Shown one piece after another: positions 44,440 to 53,700 of a DNA stretch of 64,000 nucleotides (position 1 is the first letter of the stretch; the number at the start of each line of letters is the position of its first letter). The stretch is from the NCBI GenBank assembly GCA_963545265.1, contig CAUUHY010000003.1:47316-111315 (forward strand), written 5' to 3'. The position numbers and the translations under genes were made by a program. This DNA is from CAJPPJ01 sp963545265. GTDB lineage: Bacteria; Bacillota_I; Bacilli_A; RF39; UBA660. Below the pieces are notes generated by a model. It had not been told where the DNA came from. It did no database searches and saw nothing but the letters and a program-made list of their open reading frames with translations.

Positions 44440-45381
44440 ATGGCAATAGTATCAATAAATTATTTATTAGAAGCGGGTGTACATTTTGGACACCAAAAAA
44501 GAAGATGGAATCCTAAGATGAAGAAATATATCTTCAACTCTAGAGATGACATATATATAATAGACTTACAAAAAGTATCAGAATCATTAGAAAAAGCATA
44601 TCAAGTAGTAAAATCTGTAGCTGAAAAAGATGGTAAGATATTATTTGTAGGAACTAAGAAACAAGCAGCAGAAGCAGTAGAAGAATGTGCAACAAAGGCT
44701 GAAAACTACTTCGTAAACGAAAGATGGTTAGGTGGAACATTAACTAACTTTAGAACAATTAGAACAAGAGTTAGAAGAATGGAAGAAATAGAACAAATGG
44801 AAAAAGATGAAACATTTGCTTTATTACCTAAAAAAGAAGTTATTAAAATTAAAAAAGAATACGACAAATTAAATAGAAACTTAAGAGGAATCAGAAATAT
44901 GAGAAGATTACCTCAACTTATGATTGTTGTAGATCCAAACGAAGAAATAATAGCTGTAAAAGAAGCTAAAAAATTAGGAATCCCAGTACTTGGAATCGTA
45001 GATACTAATTCTGATCCAGATTTAGTTGATTATGTAGTACCAGGAAACGATGATGCAGTTAAATCAGTTTCATTACTTTTAGGAGCATTAAATAATGCAG
45101 TTTTAGAAGTTAAAGGTTTAGAAACTACAGATTATTTATCAGAAGATGATAAAGAAAAAAACGTTAAAGAAGAAAAGACAGAAGTAGTAAAAGAAAAAGT
45201 AGTAGAAAAAGAACAAGAAGAAAAAGTTGAAGTAGAAGAAGAACAAGAAGTAGTGTTAACAAAAGAAGAATTAGAAGAAAAAACATTACCTGAATTAAAA
45301 GAAGTAGCTAGATTAAAGAAATTAACTGGATTTTCTACTATGAAAAAACAAGAAATCATTGATTTAATAATTAACAATTAA
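44440..45381 (+). CDS. rpsB: Small ribosomal subunit protein uS2 with Rho-N/SAP-like tail
   Basis: The 313 residues hold a standard S2 up to about residue 228 (LLEAGVHFGHQKRRWNPKM, VNERWLGGTLTNFRTI, GIVDTNSDPDLVDYVVPGNDDA). An acidic/basic linker of about 45 residues follows, then a C-terminal motif LEEKTLPELKEVARLKKLTG (from about residue 279) and FSTMKKQEIIDLI, closely parallel to the end of L20. Normal S2 is 230-260 residues. The 83-base gap before the gene holds no gene; its CCTAGTGCC/GGTGG repeats could be a small leader. A GAAAGGAAA ribosome-binding site precedes the ATG. Confidence 0.96.
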   Translation: MAIVSINYLLEAGVHFGHQKRRWNPKMKKYIFNSRDDIYIIDLQKVSESLEKAYQVVKSVAEKDGKILFVGTKKQAAEAVEECATKAENYFVNERWLGGTLTNFRTIRTRVRRMEEIEQMEKDETFALLPKKEVIKIKKEYDKLNRNLRGIRNMRRLPQLMIVVDPNEEIIAVKEAKKLGIPVLGIVDTNSDPDLVDYVVPGNDDAVKSVSLLLGALNNAVLEVKGLETTDYLSEDDKEKNVKEEKTEVVKEKVVEKEQEEKVEVEEEQEVVLTKEELEEKTLPELKEVARLKKLTGFSTMKKQEIIDLIINN

Positions 45382-45394
45382 TAAGGAGGTTGTT

Positions 45395-46270
45395 ATGAGC
45401 GCAGCACAAGTTAAAGAATTAAGAGAAAGAACAGGAGCAGGGATACTAGATTGTAAAAAAGCTTTAGAAGAAGCAAATGGAGATATCGAAAAAGCAGTAG
45501 ATATTTTAAGACAAAAAGGTATAGCAAAAGCTCAAAAGAAACAAAGTAGAATAGCTGCAGAAGGATTAACTGCAATATATGAAAAAGAAAATAAAGCAGT
45601 TATCTTAGAAGTAAATAGTGAAACTGACTTTGTATCTAAAAATGATAAATTTAAAGATTTAATAGCAAATATTGGTAATACAGTATTAAACTCTAACGCT
45701 AAGACATTAGAAGAAGCTATGGAATTAAAATATAACGATGGAACAATAAACGATTACATTATTGCAGAAACTGCTGTAATAGGAGAAAAATTAAGTTTCA
45801 GAAGATTTGAATTAGTAGAAAAAGCTGATGATGAAAACTTTGGAATTTATATTCACTTAGGTGGAAAAATTTCTACACTTGCAGTTGTAAAAGGTGGAGA
45901 TAAAGCTTTAGCTAAGAGTTTAGCAATGCAAATAACTGCAATGAATCCTAAATATATGACTGAAGAAGAAGTACCTGAAGAAGTTAAGGCAAGAGAAATG
46001 TCAGTTATTAAAGAGCAAATTGCTAATGAAAAGAAAGATGTTACAGCTGAAGTTGCTGAAAAGATGGCAAACGGAAGATTAAATAAATTCTTTAAAGAAA
46101 TATGTTTATTAGATCAAGAATATATTGATGATTCTAAAAAGAATGTTAAGACTTTCTTGGAAGAAAACAAGATGGAAGTATTAAGTTATATAAGATACGA
46201 AGTTGGAGAAGGAATCGAAAAGAAAGTTGATAACTTTGCAGAAGAAGTTATGAGTCAAATAAACGGATAA
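45395..46270 (+). CDS. tsf: Translation elongation factor Ts
   Basis: EF-Ts exchanges GDP on EF-Tu. The 291 residues start with the UBA-like domain (VKELRERTGAGILDCKKALEEANGD) and keep the TDFVSKNDKF and HLGGKIS core motifs. Its position 14 bases after rpsB, with GGAGG, is the standard pair. A terminator follows. Confidence 0.97.
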   Translation: MSAAQVKELRERTGAGILDCKKALEEANGDIEKAVDILRQKGIAKAQKKQSRIAAEGLTAIYEKENKAVILEVNSETDFVSKNDKFKDLIANIGNTVLNSNAKTLEEAMELKYNDGTINDYIIAETAVIGEKLSFRRFELVEKADDENFGIYIHLGGKISTLAVVKGGDKALAKSLAMQITAMNPKYMTEEEVPEEVKAREMSVIKEQIANEKKDVTAEVAEKMANGRLNKFFKEICLLDQEYIDDSKKNVKTFLEENKMEVLSYIRYEVGEGIEKKVDNFAEEVMSQING

Positions 46271-46295
46271 AAGTAAGTTAAAACTTACTTTTTTT
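46271..46295 (+). terminator. Terminator after tsf
   Basis: A perfect stem AAGTAAGTT/AACTTACTT with a two-base loop plus flanking A, followed by seven T. Confidence 0.92.
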
Positions 46296-46312
46296 AGTTA
46301 TAAAGATAAGCT

Positions 46313-46327
46313 TATGGTAGAATATTA
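46313..46327 (+). promoter_or_regulatory. Extended -10 promoter of dnaI
   Basis: TATGGTAGAATATTA is identical to the box at 26327 and lies 15 bases before the dnaI ATG. Confidence 0.6.
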
Positions 46328-46341
46328 TTAGTGGAGAAACT

Positions 46342-47220
46342 ATGAAAAAAATAAATTTAAAGTTATCTAATGAAAATATTTATAAATTAGAAAAAAATTA
46401 TAAAGAAGCATTAAAAGATAGTAAGTTAAAAGATTTAATAAAACGTTTAAATATTGATGATGTAACAGCTATGTTAAATATAGAAGATTTAAAATCTGTT
46501 ATTAAAGATAAAGAAAATTCTTTAGAATTTCATGGTTATGAAGAATGTAAGAATGTAAATCAAGGTTATGTAACAAGAGCAGTAGTTGAAAATAATAAAT
46601 TATATTTTGTATATGATGAATGTAGTTGTATGAAAGATGTTCATGTTAAGAATAATGTTGAACTTTTTTCGGTTTCTAAGAATTTAAAAGATGCTAATAT
46701 GAAATGTATTTATACTGATGATAAAAAAAGAAAAAAGATTATTGAAGCTATAAAAGAGTTTTATGATAATTATGGAAAAAAACAAAAAGCTATTTATTTA
46801 TATGGTACTTTTGGAAGTGGTAAGACTTATATATTATCAGCATTACTTAATAAATTAGCAGAAAAAAATATCAAATCTATTATTATTCATGTACCAGAAC
46901 TTATGAGAAGTATTAAAGAAAGTTTTAATGATTTAAGTTATAAAGATAAGATGGAAGCACTTATGAATGTAGAAATTCTATTACTTGATGATATAGGTGC
47001 TGAATATTTAACTGAATGGTCAAGAGATGAAATATTAGAACCTATATTAAACTATAGAATGGAAAATAATTTAGCAACATTCTTTACATCTAATTATTCA
47101 ATAGATGAATTAGAAAAACATTTCTCTTTAGGTGGTAATTCTTTAAGAGCAAGAAGAATACTTGATAGAATAAAGACACTTGCAAAAGAAGTAGATTTGA
47201 TAAGTGAAAGTAGAAGATAA
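46342..47220 (+). CDS. dnaI: Helicase loader DnaI (AAA+ ATPase)
   Basis: DnaI loads the replicative helicase onto DNA in Firmicutes. The 292 residues have an N-terminal helicase-binding domain with a Cys/His set (ECKN, ECSCM near residues 73-97), then an AAA+ domain with Walker A GTFGSGKTY near residue 155, Walker B ILLLDDIGAEY near 215 and sensor segment TFFTSNYS near 250. The arginine finger region RARRILDRI is present. dnaB and dnaD are not next to it. It is followed by lepA after 12 bases. Confidence 0.93.
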   Translation: MKKINLKLSNENIYKLEKNYKEALKDSKLKDLIKRLNIDDVTAMLNIEDLKSVIKDKENSLEFHGYEECKNVNQGYVTRAVVENNKLYFVYDECSCMKDVHVKNNVELFSVSKNLKDANMKCIYTDDKKRKKIIEAIKEFYDNYGKKQKAIYLYGTFGSGKTYILSALLNKLAEKNIKSIIIHVPELMRSIKESFNDLSYKDKMEALMNVEILLLDDIGAEYLTEWSRDEILEPILNYRMENNLATFFTSNYSIDELEKHFSLGGNSLRARRILDRIKTLAKEVDLISESRR

Positions 47221-47232
47221 GGAACGATAGTT

Positions 47233-49011
47233 ATGAAAAAAATAAGAAATTTTTCAATAATTGCTCATATAGATCATGGTAAAAGTACTTTAGCAGATAG
47301 GATCATGGATGTATGTGAGGCGGTTAGTGAGAGAGAAAAAAAATCTCAACTTCTAGATAGTATGGATTTAGAAAGAGAAAGAGGTATTACAATAAAACTT
47401 AATACCGCTACTTTAGAATATAAAGGTTATGAATTAAATTTAATAGATACACCAGGCCATGTAGATTTTTCTTATGAAGTATCTAGATCTTTAGCAGCTA
47501 GTGATATAGCAGTTTTATTAATAGATGCTACTCAAGGTGTACAAGCACAAACTTTAGCTAATTTATTTTTAGCTATGGAAAACGATTTAGATATAATCCC
47601 AGTTATAAATAAAATAGATTTACCTAATGCTGATATAGAAAAAACTAAAAAGTCTATAGTTGAAGATTTAGGATTTGATGAAAAAGATATTATTTGTACT
47701 AGTGGTAAAACTGGAGAGGGTGTAAAAGAATTACTTGATAGAATAATAGAAAATAAAAATGAACCAAATGGAGATGAAAAACTACCATTAAAAGCTTTGA
47801 TATTTGATAGTATCTTTGATTCATATCAAGGAGTAGTAGTTGCATTTAGAATAATGGATGGAACAATTAAAGTTAAAGATAAGATAGAGATGATGGAGAC
47901 TAAAGCAACTTATGAAGTCTTATCTTTATTTAAAAGAGTTCCTTTTGTTAAGAAAGTAGATGAATTAAAAGCAGGGGAAGTTGGTTTTATGACGGCATCT
48001 ATTAAAAATATTTCAGATATTTTAGTAGGTGATACTATAACTAATAAAGATAATCCTTGTAAAGAAAAATTACCAGGGTATAAACCTATGTTACCTATGG
48101 TATATTCTGGAGTTTATCCAATTGATGCAGGAGATTTTGAAGATTTAAGAGATGCCTTAGAAAAATTAAAATTAAACGATGCATCTTTAGTATATGAACC
48201 TGAAACATCTCAAGCTTTAGGTTTTGGTTTTAGATGCGGATTCTTAGGTCTTCTTCATATGGAAATCATCAAAGAAAGATTAACTAGAGAATTTGATATC
48301 GATGCGATAGTTACAACACCATCTGTTTTATATAAAGCAACTTTGACAAGTGGAGAAAATATAGATATAGATTCACCACAAAAAATGCCAGAAGTAACTA
48401 AAATTAAAACTATGTCTGAACCTTATATCTTAGCAACTATCTTATCTCCAGATGAATTTATTGGTGGTATTATGAATTTATGTCAAGATAAAAGAGGTAT
48501 TTATAAAGAAATGACTTATTTAGATAAGACTAGAGTTAAGATAATTTACGAATTACCACTTGCAGAAATAGTGTATGATTTCTTTGATAAATTAAAATCT
48601 ATTACCAAAGGATATGCATCTTTTGATTATGAAATAATTGGTTATAAAGAATCTAATTTAGTTAAGATAGATATTTTAGTAAATAGTGAAAAAGTAGATG
48701 CTTTATCTATTATTGTACCTAAAGAAAATGCTTATGAAAGAGGTAAAGTACTTGTAGATGCATTAAAAGAAGTAATTCCTAGAGCATTGTTTGAAATACC
48801 TATTCAAGCATCACTAAATGCTAAAGTAATAGCAAGATCTACGGTAAAAGCTATGAGAAAAGATGTACTTGCAAAATGTTATGGTGGAGACGTTTCTAGA
48901 AAGAAAAAACTTTTAGAAAAACAAAAGAAAGGTAAGAAGAAAATGAAGATGATAGGAAGTGTAGAACTTCCAACTGAGGCATTTTTAGCTATCTTAAAGA
49001 CTGATGAATAA
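47233..49011 (+). CDS. lepA: Elongation factor 4 (LepA)
   Basis: A ribosome-associated GTPase that acts during translation under stress. The 592 residues contain the G domain with AHIDHGKST at the start, DTPGHVDF and NKIDLP, then domains II, III and V, and the LepA-specific C-terminal domain (KVIARSTVKAMRKDVLAKCYGGD, then a basic KKKLLEKQKKGKKKMK). Length and order are standard. It overlaps hemW by eight bases. Confidence 0.97.
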   Translation: MKKIRNFSIIAHIDHGKSTLADRIMDVCEAVSEREKKSQLLDSMDLERERGITIKLNTATLEYKGYELNLIDTPGHVDFSYEVSRSLAASDIAVLLIDATQGVQAQTLANLFLAMENDLDIIPVINKIDLPNADIEKTKKSIVEDLGFDEKDIICTSGKTGEGVKELLDRIIENKNEPNGDEKLPLKALIFDSIFDSYQGVVVAFRIMDGTIKVKDKIEMMETKATYEVLSLFKRVPFVKKVDELKAGEVGFMTASIKNISDILVGDTITNKDNPCKEKLPGYKPMLPMVYSGVYPIDAGDFEDLRDALEKLKLNDASLVYEPETSQALGFGFRCGFLGLLHMEIIKERLTREFDIDAIVTTPSVLYKATLTSGENIDIDSPQKMPEVTKIKTMSEPYILATILSPDEFIGGIMNLCQDKRGIYKEMTYLDKTRVKIIYELPLAEIVYDFFDKLKSITKGYASFDYEIIGYKESNLVKIDILVNSEKVDALSIIVPKENAYERGKVLVDALKEVIPRALFEIPIQASLNAKVIARSTVKAMRKDVLAKCYGGDVSRKKKLLEKQKKGKKKMKMIGSVELPTEAFLAILKTDE

Positions 49012-50083
49012 TATTAAAAGTATTTATCTACATATTCCTTTTTGTACTAATATATGTAGTTATTGTGACTTTTGTAAGATGTATTATAATGATTTATTTT
49101 TTAATACTTATTATGAAAAATTAGTAAAAGAAGTTGATATTTATCAAGATTATCTTAATAATACATTTAAAACTATTTATATAGGAGGAGGAAGTCCTTC
49201 TTCTATTGGAATAAATAATTTAGAAAAAATATTAAAAATTCTAGATTTAAAAAAAGAAGAAGACTATGAATTTACAGTAGAATTAATGCCACTAGATATT
49301 ACAGAAGAACTCCTTCTTTTACTTAAAAAATATCATGTTAATAGAATAAGTATAGGGGTTGAAACAGTTAATCCTAAATATCAAAAATTAATTAAAAGAG
49401 TAGTTAAAAAAGAAGTTCTAACTGATAAGATAAATTTAGCAAAAAAATATTTTGATAATATTAATTTAGATTTAATCTATGCTTTTAAAGATGAGACTTT
49501 AGAAGAATTAGATGAAGATATAAATTATCTATTATCAATTGACGTAGAACATATTAGTACTTATTCTTTAATTTTAGAAAATAATACTTATTTAAAATAT
49601 GTTAATTATCAAGAAATAGATGATAGTATCTCTTCACAAATGTACTTTTATATAAAACAAAAATTAGAAGAATTTGGTTATAAGCATTATGAATTAAGTA
49701 ATTATGCTAAAGAAAAACCATCAAGACATAATTTAGTTTACTGGAATAACGAAGAGTATTTAGGACTTGGTTTATCTGCTAGTGGATATATAGAAAATAT
49801 AAGGTATACTAATACGAGAAATTTAGATAAGTATCCGTTTGTTAAGGAAGAAGAATATCTTAATAATAAAGATAAAATGACTTATTTTATGATTTTAGGT
49901 CTTAGAAAGATAGAGGGAATAAGTATAAAAAGATTTAAAGAATTATTTAATAAAGATATTTATGAAGTATATAATATAAAAGATCTATTATCAAAAGAAT
50001 ATTTAATTCTTAAAAATGATAATTTATTTATTAATCCTAAATATTTATATGTAAGTAATAGTATTTTAGAGCATTTTGTATAA
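49004..50083 (+). CDS. hemW: HemW-type radical SAM protein
   Basis: HemW is a radical-SAM protein of the HemN family, described as a haem chaperone and not an oxidase. The 4Fe-4S motif CTNICSYC (Cys14, 18, 21) is near the N-terminus, after YLHIPF. GGGSPSSI, the ELMP strand and SIGVETV are typical of the barrel. The residue after the cluster motif is D-F, not the extra cysteine of true HemN. It starts in the overlap ATGAATAA with lepA, the common lepA-hemW arrangement. Although no haem genes are near, this pairing is conserved in many Firmicutes. Confidence 0.93.
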   Translation: MNNIKSIYLHIPFCTNICSYCDFCKMYYNDLFFNTYYEKLVKEVDIYQDYLNNTFKTIYIGGGSPSSIGINNLEKILKILDLKKEEDYEFTVELMPLDITEELLLLLKKYHVNRISIGVETVNPKYQKLIKRVVKKEVLTDKINLAKKYFDNINLDLIYAFKDETLEELDEDINYLLSIDVEHISTYSLILENNTYLKYVNYQEIDDSISSQMYFYIKQKLEEFGYKHYELSNYAKEKPSRHNLVYWNNEEYLGLGLSASGYIENIRYTNTRNLDKYPFVKEEEYLNNKDKMTYFMILGLRKIEGISIKRFKELFNKDIYEVYNIKDLLSKEYLILKNDNLFINPKYLYVSNSILEHFV

Positions 50084-50094
50084 AGGAGAAAATT

Positions 50095-50679
50095 ATGAAA
50101 TATGAAAATGAAATAACAGTACAAGTAACTTGTAATTATGAAGAATTACATAATCTTTTAATAAAACAAGGTTTTAAAATAATAGAAAAGTATACAATAA
50201 TCGATGAATATTTAATATCAAAAGATTATGATTTAAAAAATAAAAATTATTTAGATATATTAAAAGAATGTGTAATTGTTAGATATATAGAAAATGAAGT
50301 AAAAGAGTTGTTATATAAATATAAAGAATATAGTAATAATGGAGATATCCTAAAGCAAGCTAAAGTTAGTTGTAAAGTAAATGATATTAAAGAAGCGAGT
50401 AACTTTATGAAGACTATAGGTTATAAAGAGTTAATTCATATCCAAAATAATAGTGTAGTTTATACTAATGATAAAATAGAATTTGCAGTTCAACTAGTTA
50501 ATGATAAGTATATTTTTATTGAACTTGAAGATAAATCAGAATATTTAAATAAAACATATAGTAGTATAGAAGAAATGAAAGAAGAAATTAATTTATATAA
50601 TTTACCTATAGTAAAAGATAAATATTTTGCTAAAAAAGCAGCTATAATTTTAGAAGATAAGTTAAAAGAATCAAGATAA
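50095..50679 (+). CDS. CYTH-like triphosphate tunnel protein
   Basis: A 194-residue soluble protein with the look of a CYTH/triphosphate tunnel fold: the N-terminal strand with YENEITV (Glu4 and Glu6 as the ExE pair), a helix LHNLLIKQGF, a strand with IVRYIE, a strand YKYKEYS, and later YIFIELEDKSEYL. Such proteins act on triphosphate substrates (ThiTPase, class IV adenylate cyclase). The usual third residue of ExExK is not a lysine here, so activity is uncertain. A terminator overlaps its stop. Confidence 0.65.
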   Translation: MKYENEITVQVTCNYEELHNLLIKQGFKIIEKYTIIDEYLISKDYDLKNKNYLDILKECVIVRYIENEVKELLYKYKEYSNNGDILKQAKVSCKVNDIKEASNFMKTIGYKELIHIQNNSVVYTNDKIEFAVQLVNDKYIFIELEDKSEYLNKTYSSIEEMKEEINLYNLPIVKDKYFAKKAAIILEDKLKESR

Positions 50680-50699
50680 GTTAATTAACTTATCTTTTT
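50674..50699 (+). terminator. Terminator overlapping the CYTH-like gene stop
   Basis: The stem AGATAAGTTAA/TTAACTTATCT is followed by five T. TAA 50677-50679 is in the 5' arm. Confidence 0.85.
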
Positions 50700-50712
50700 A
50701 TCTGGTTTAACG

Positions 50713-50727
50713 TATGATAAAATACTA
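50713..50727 (+). promoter_or_regulatory. Extended -10 promoter of the nucleotidyltransferase giant
   Basis: TATGATAAAATACTA matches the shared box at 9732, 26327 and 46313 and lies 15 bases before the ATG at 50743. Confidence 0.55.
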
Positions 50728-50742
50728 TTATAGGGTGATGAT

Positions 50743-53700
50743 ATGGAATATAAATATAAAAGGTGGCAACTATTTGGAAAGAGATTAAATGTTCCTAAAA
50801 ATATATTAAATGATGTTTATAATTGTACTCTTTCTTTTTATGATTATATTGAGTATCAATTAGATGATAAAATACCAACTTCATGTATTAATGAAGCAGA
50901 TAGAAAAATACTTGAAAAATTTGGTATAGATAAATGTAAAAAATTAGATTGGGAATTAATTAATAAAACAAAAAATGCTTATAACATTAACTTTAGAGAT
51001 ATATTAATGTCTATCGATTCACAAACAGAAGATATTAATTATGCTTTATATGAGCTAGTAAAGGATCAAATAAAGCCAAGCAATTATTCATCGAAAATGT
51101 CTAAAATATATTCTGATAGATTATTTGAAATAACTGAAATAGAAAATAGCGAAAATAACTTAAGCCTTTTGAAAATGGCTTTTAATGATGCTAAAGTTAA
51201 TCTAAAAGATATAATTATTAATTGGGAATTATTTAAAAATAAGGATTTAAGTTCTTGCTTATTAAATGATGAAAATAATAAAAATAATATTACAGATAGT
51301 TCACTAAAAGAATTTATGAATAATTATGGGACATTAGTGCCTTTAATAAATATTGACCTCTATACATTTATTAATAATATTTCTAGCCTTTCTTCAGAAA
51401 AAGAAAAACGTAATTATTTAAAACAATTTACTGATGATATATTAAATAATAGTTATAGAAAATATGGAAATTACAAAGAGCCTATTAAAAAACTAACAGA
51501 TGAACAATATAAAAAAATATTCAAGTATTCATCAATTGAAGAATATTTAAAAACCTTTAGTAATGAATATATAGCAACACCTATAATAGAAGAATTAAAA
51601 ACATTACCTCGAGACTATGTTTTTAATATGTCAATTCCAATTTCAGAATTATTAAACTATAATGTGTTATCTTTCATTGGAACATATGGGTTAAAAAACA
51701 TTGTTGATTTCGATAATGAATGTGGTCATTTCTTTACAAAGAATAATTGTGAAATGTTAAAGTTAATGAATGATATGTATTTAAATGGTTCAGAGCTAGA
51801 GAATGACCCTAATAAAACAATTCTTACAAAAAAGGATTATGATGAAAATGGTAATTATATTAATAGACCATATACTAAAGATGAATTCTATGAAGCAATG
51901 AGAAGAATGATAAAATATGGGCATAATAGTGGGTATAATTCTCCTAATTATAGAGTTATAACAGGAGAGTTCAGAGTTAGAAATGCAGAGTTATTTATTT
52001 CAGAAGAAGCACCTGAAGAATTACAAGAAATGTTTTATACAAATTCTATTGATCCGCAACTATTATTAGAACATCCAGAATATATTCAATTTTTAAATGG
52101 AAAAGATTTAAGTTTATGTTTAAAAAGAAGAGTTGTATATGTTGAAGATATTAATGAATTAGATAAATATCAAAATATTTATAAATTTCTTAGTAATAAA
52201 ACTGACTTTAATGGAGTTATGAATTTTATTACTGAATATAATGCTATTTTAAATATTATGTTACCAAAGGTTTCAGTTAACGATGATATAGACCAAATTA
52301 AAAACAAAATTTATGAAAAATTTAGAGAAAATATTACAAAAGGATCAACTTACCCTACATATATTCCCAAAGATTTAAGTGAAAAATATCCATCTATGTT
52401 CTTAGATAAAAATGCTCCAAAAGAATTAAAAGAAGCTTTTTATAGTAGAACTATTACTTCAGAATTTATTTTATCAAATCCAGCTTATAGAAATTATTTA
52501 AATGGTGTTGATTTAGAATGTTTATTCAAATATATGCCTGTTAAGATAATGCCTAAAAATTCTTCAGATAATATAATTATTTCTGGACCATTAAAACACA
52601 GAATAAAATATCATAAAATAAATTTTGTTAATGCAGTTAAACAAACTTTTGGTGAATCTTATGCCTTAGATGTAATGCTTATATATGGTAAATATATTGA
52701 AAAAGTATATGAAAAAAATGACCTTAAAAACTTCTTATATAATTCAGAATTTACACCAGATGCTTTTCTTGATGAATTAGATAAAACAATATTACAAAAT
52801 ATTATTAATGGAAATATGAAATATGATGAGAATATGCCAAGTCATTTTAAAAATAATAATCCAACTTTTTTCTTAGCTGATGATGTTCCACAAGAAATAA
52901 AAGAAAAATTTTATAATAGAGAACTTACATTAAAAGATTTTAATGATAATCAAGAATTATTTAATATATTTGAAAATACAAATATAGCATGTGGTTTTTC
53001 AGAAGATATGTCTTGGATTATTCCTTTATTTAAGGATTCTGAAAATTTTAAAGTTGGAAACTATAATCGTATGAAAGTGATATTAGCATATTCAAAAATA
53101 GAAGATTATGCATTACAACAAGAATTTAAAGAATATGTCATGAAATTTGGTAATAATATTGATGCAGAAAAAATCAAAAATGTTTCAGAAGTTTTAGCAA
53201 GACTTTCGTTATCAAATTCAAGTGAAATATTTACATTTAGAGAAGAACTTGCTACTCAAATATTGAAGACAAATAATCCTTTAGAAAGCTTAAGTAAAAT
53301 TGAAAATATATTTATAAAAAATAATATTCCTACTGTTGGAAAAATATATTCTTGCTTTGAAATATTACATCCTGATTTTCAAGGATTTAACTTTGAAAAT
53401 TCAATTATATCACCAGTATTAAAAAAATCATCAACAATGAGTAAAAAAGTGATAGTATTCTCTGATTTAATTAAATCATCATTTGGTTCAAATAATAGAT
53501 CTGTTAATGCATATTTAAAAAATATAGAATTTGGTTCAAAATTATATGAAAGTATAAAATCTGGTCAAATTCAATTCGATTCACTTGGAGAAAAAGAAAT
53601 AAGAGAGTTAAATACTTTCTGTAGTCATTTATCAACCTTATATAATAATACAATGAAAGCTAAAAAGAATAATGAAACATTTAAATCTACTGGATCTCTT

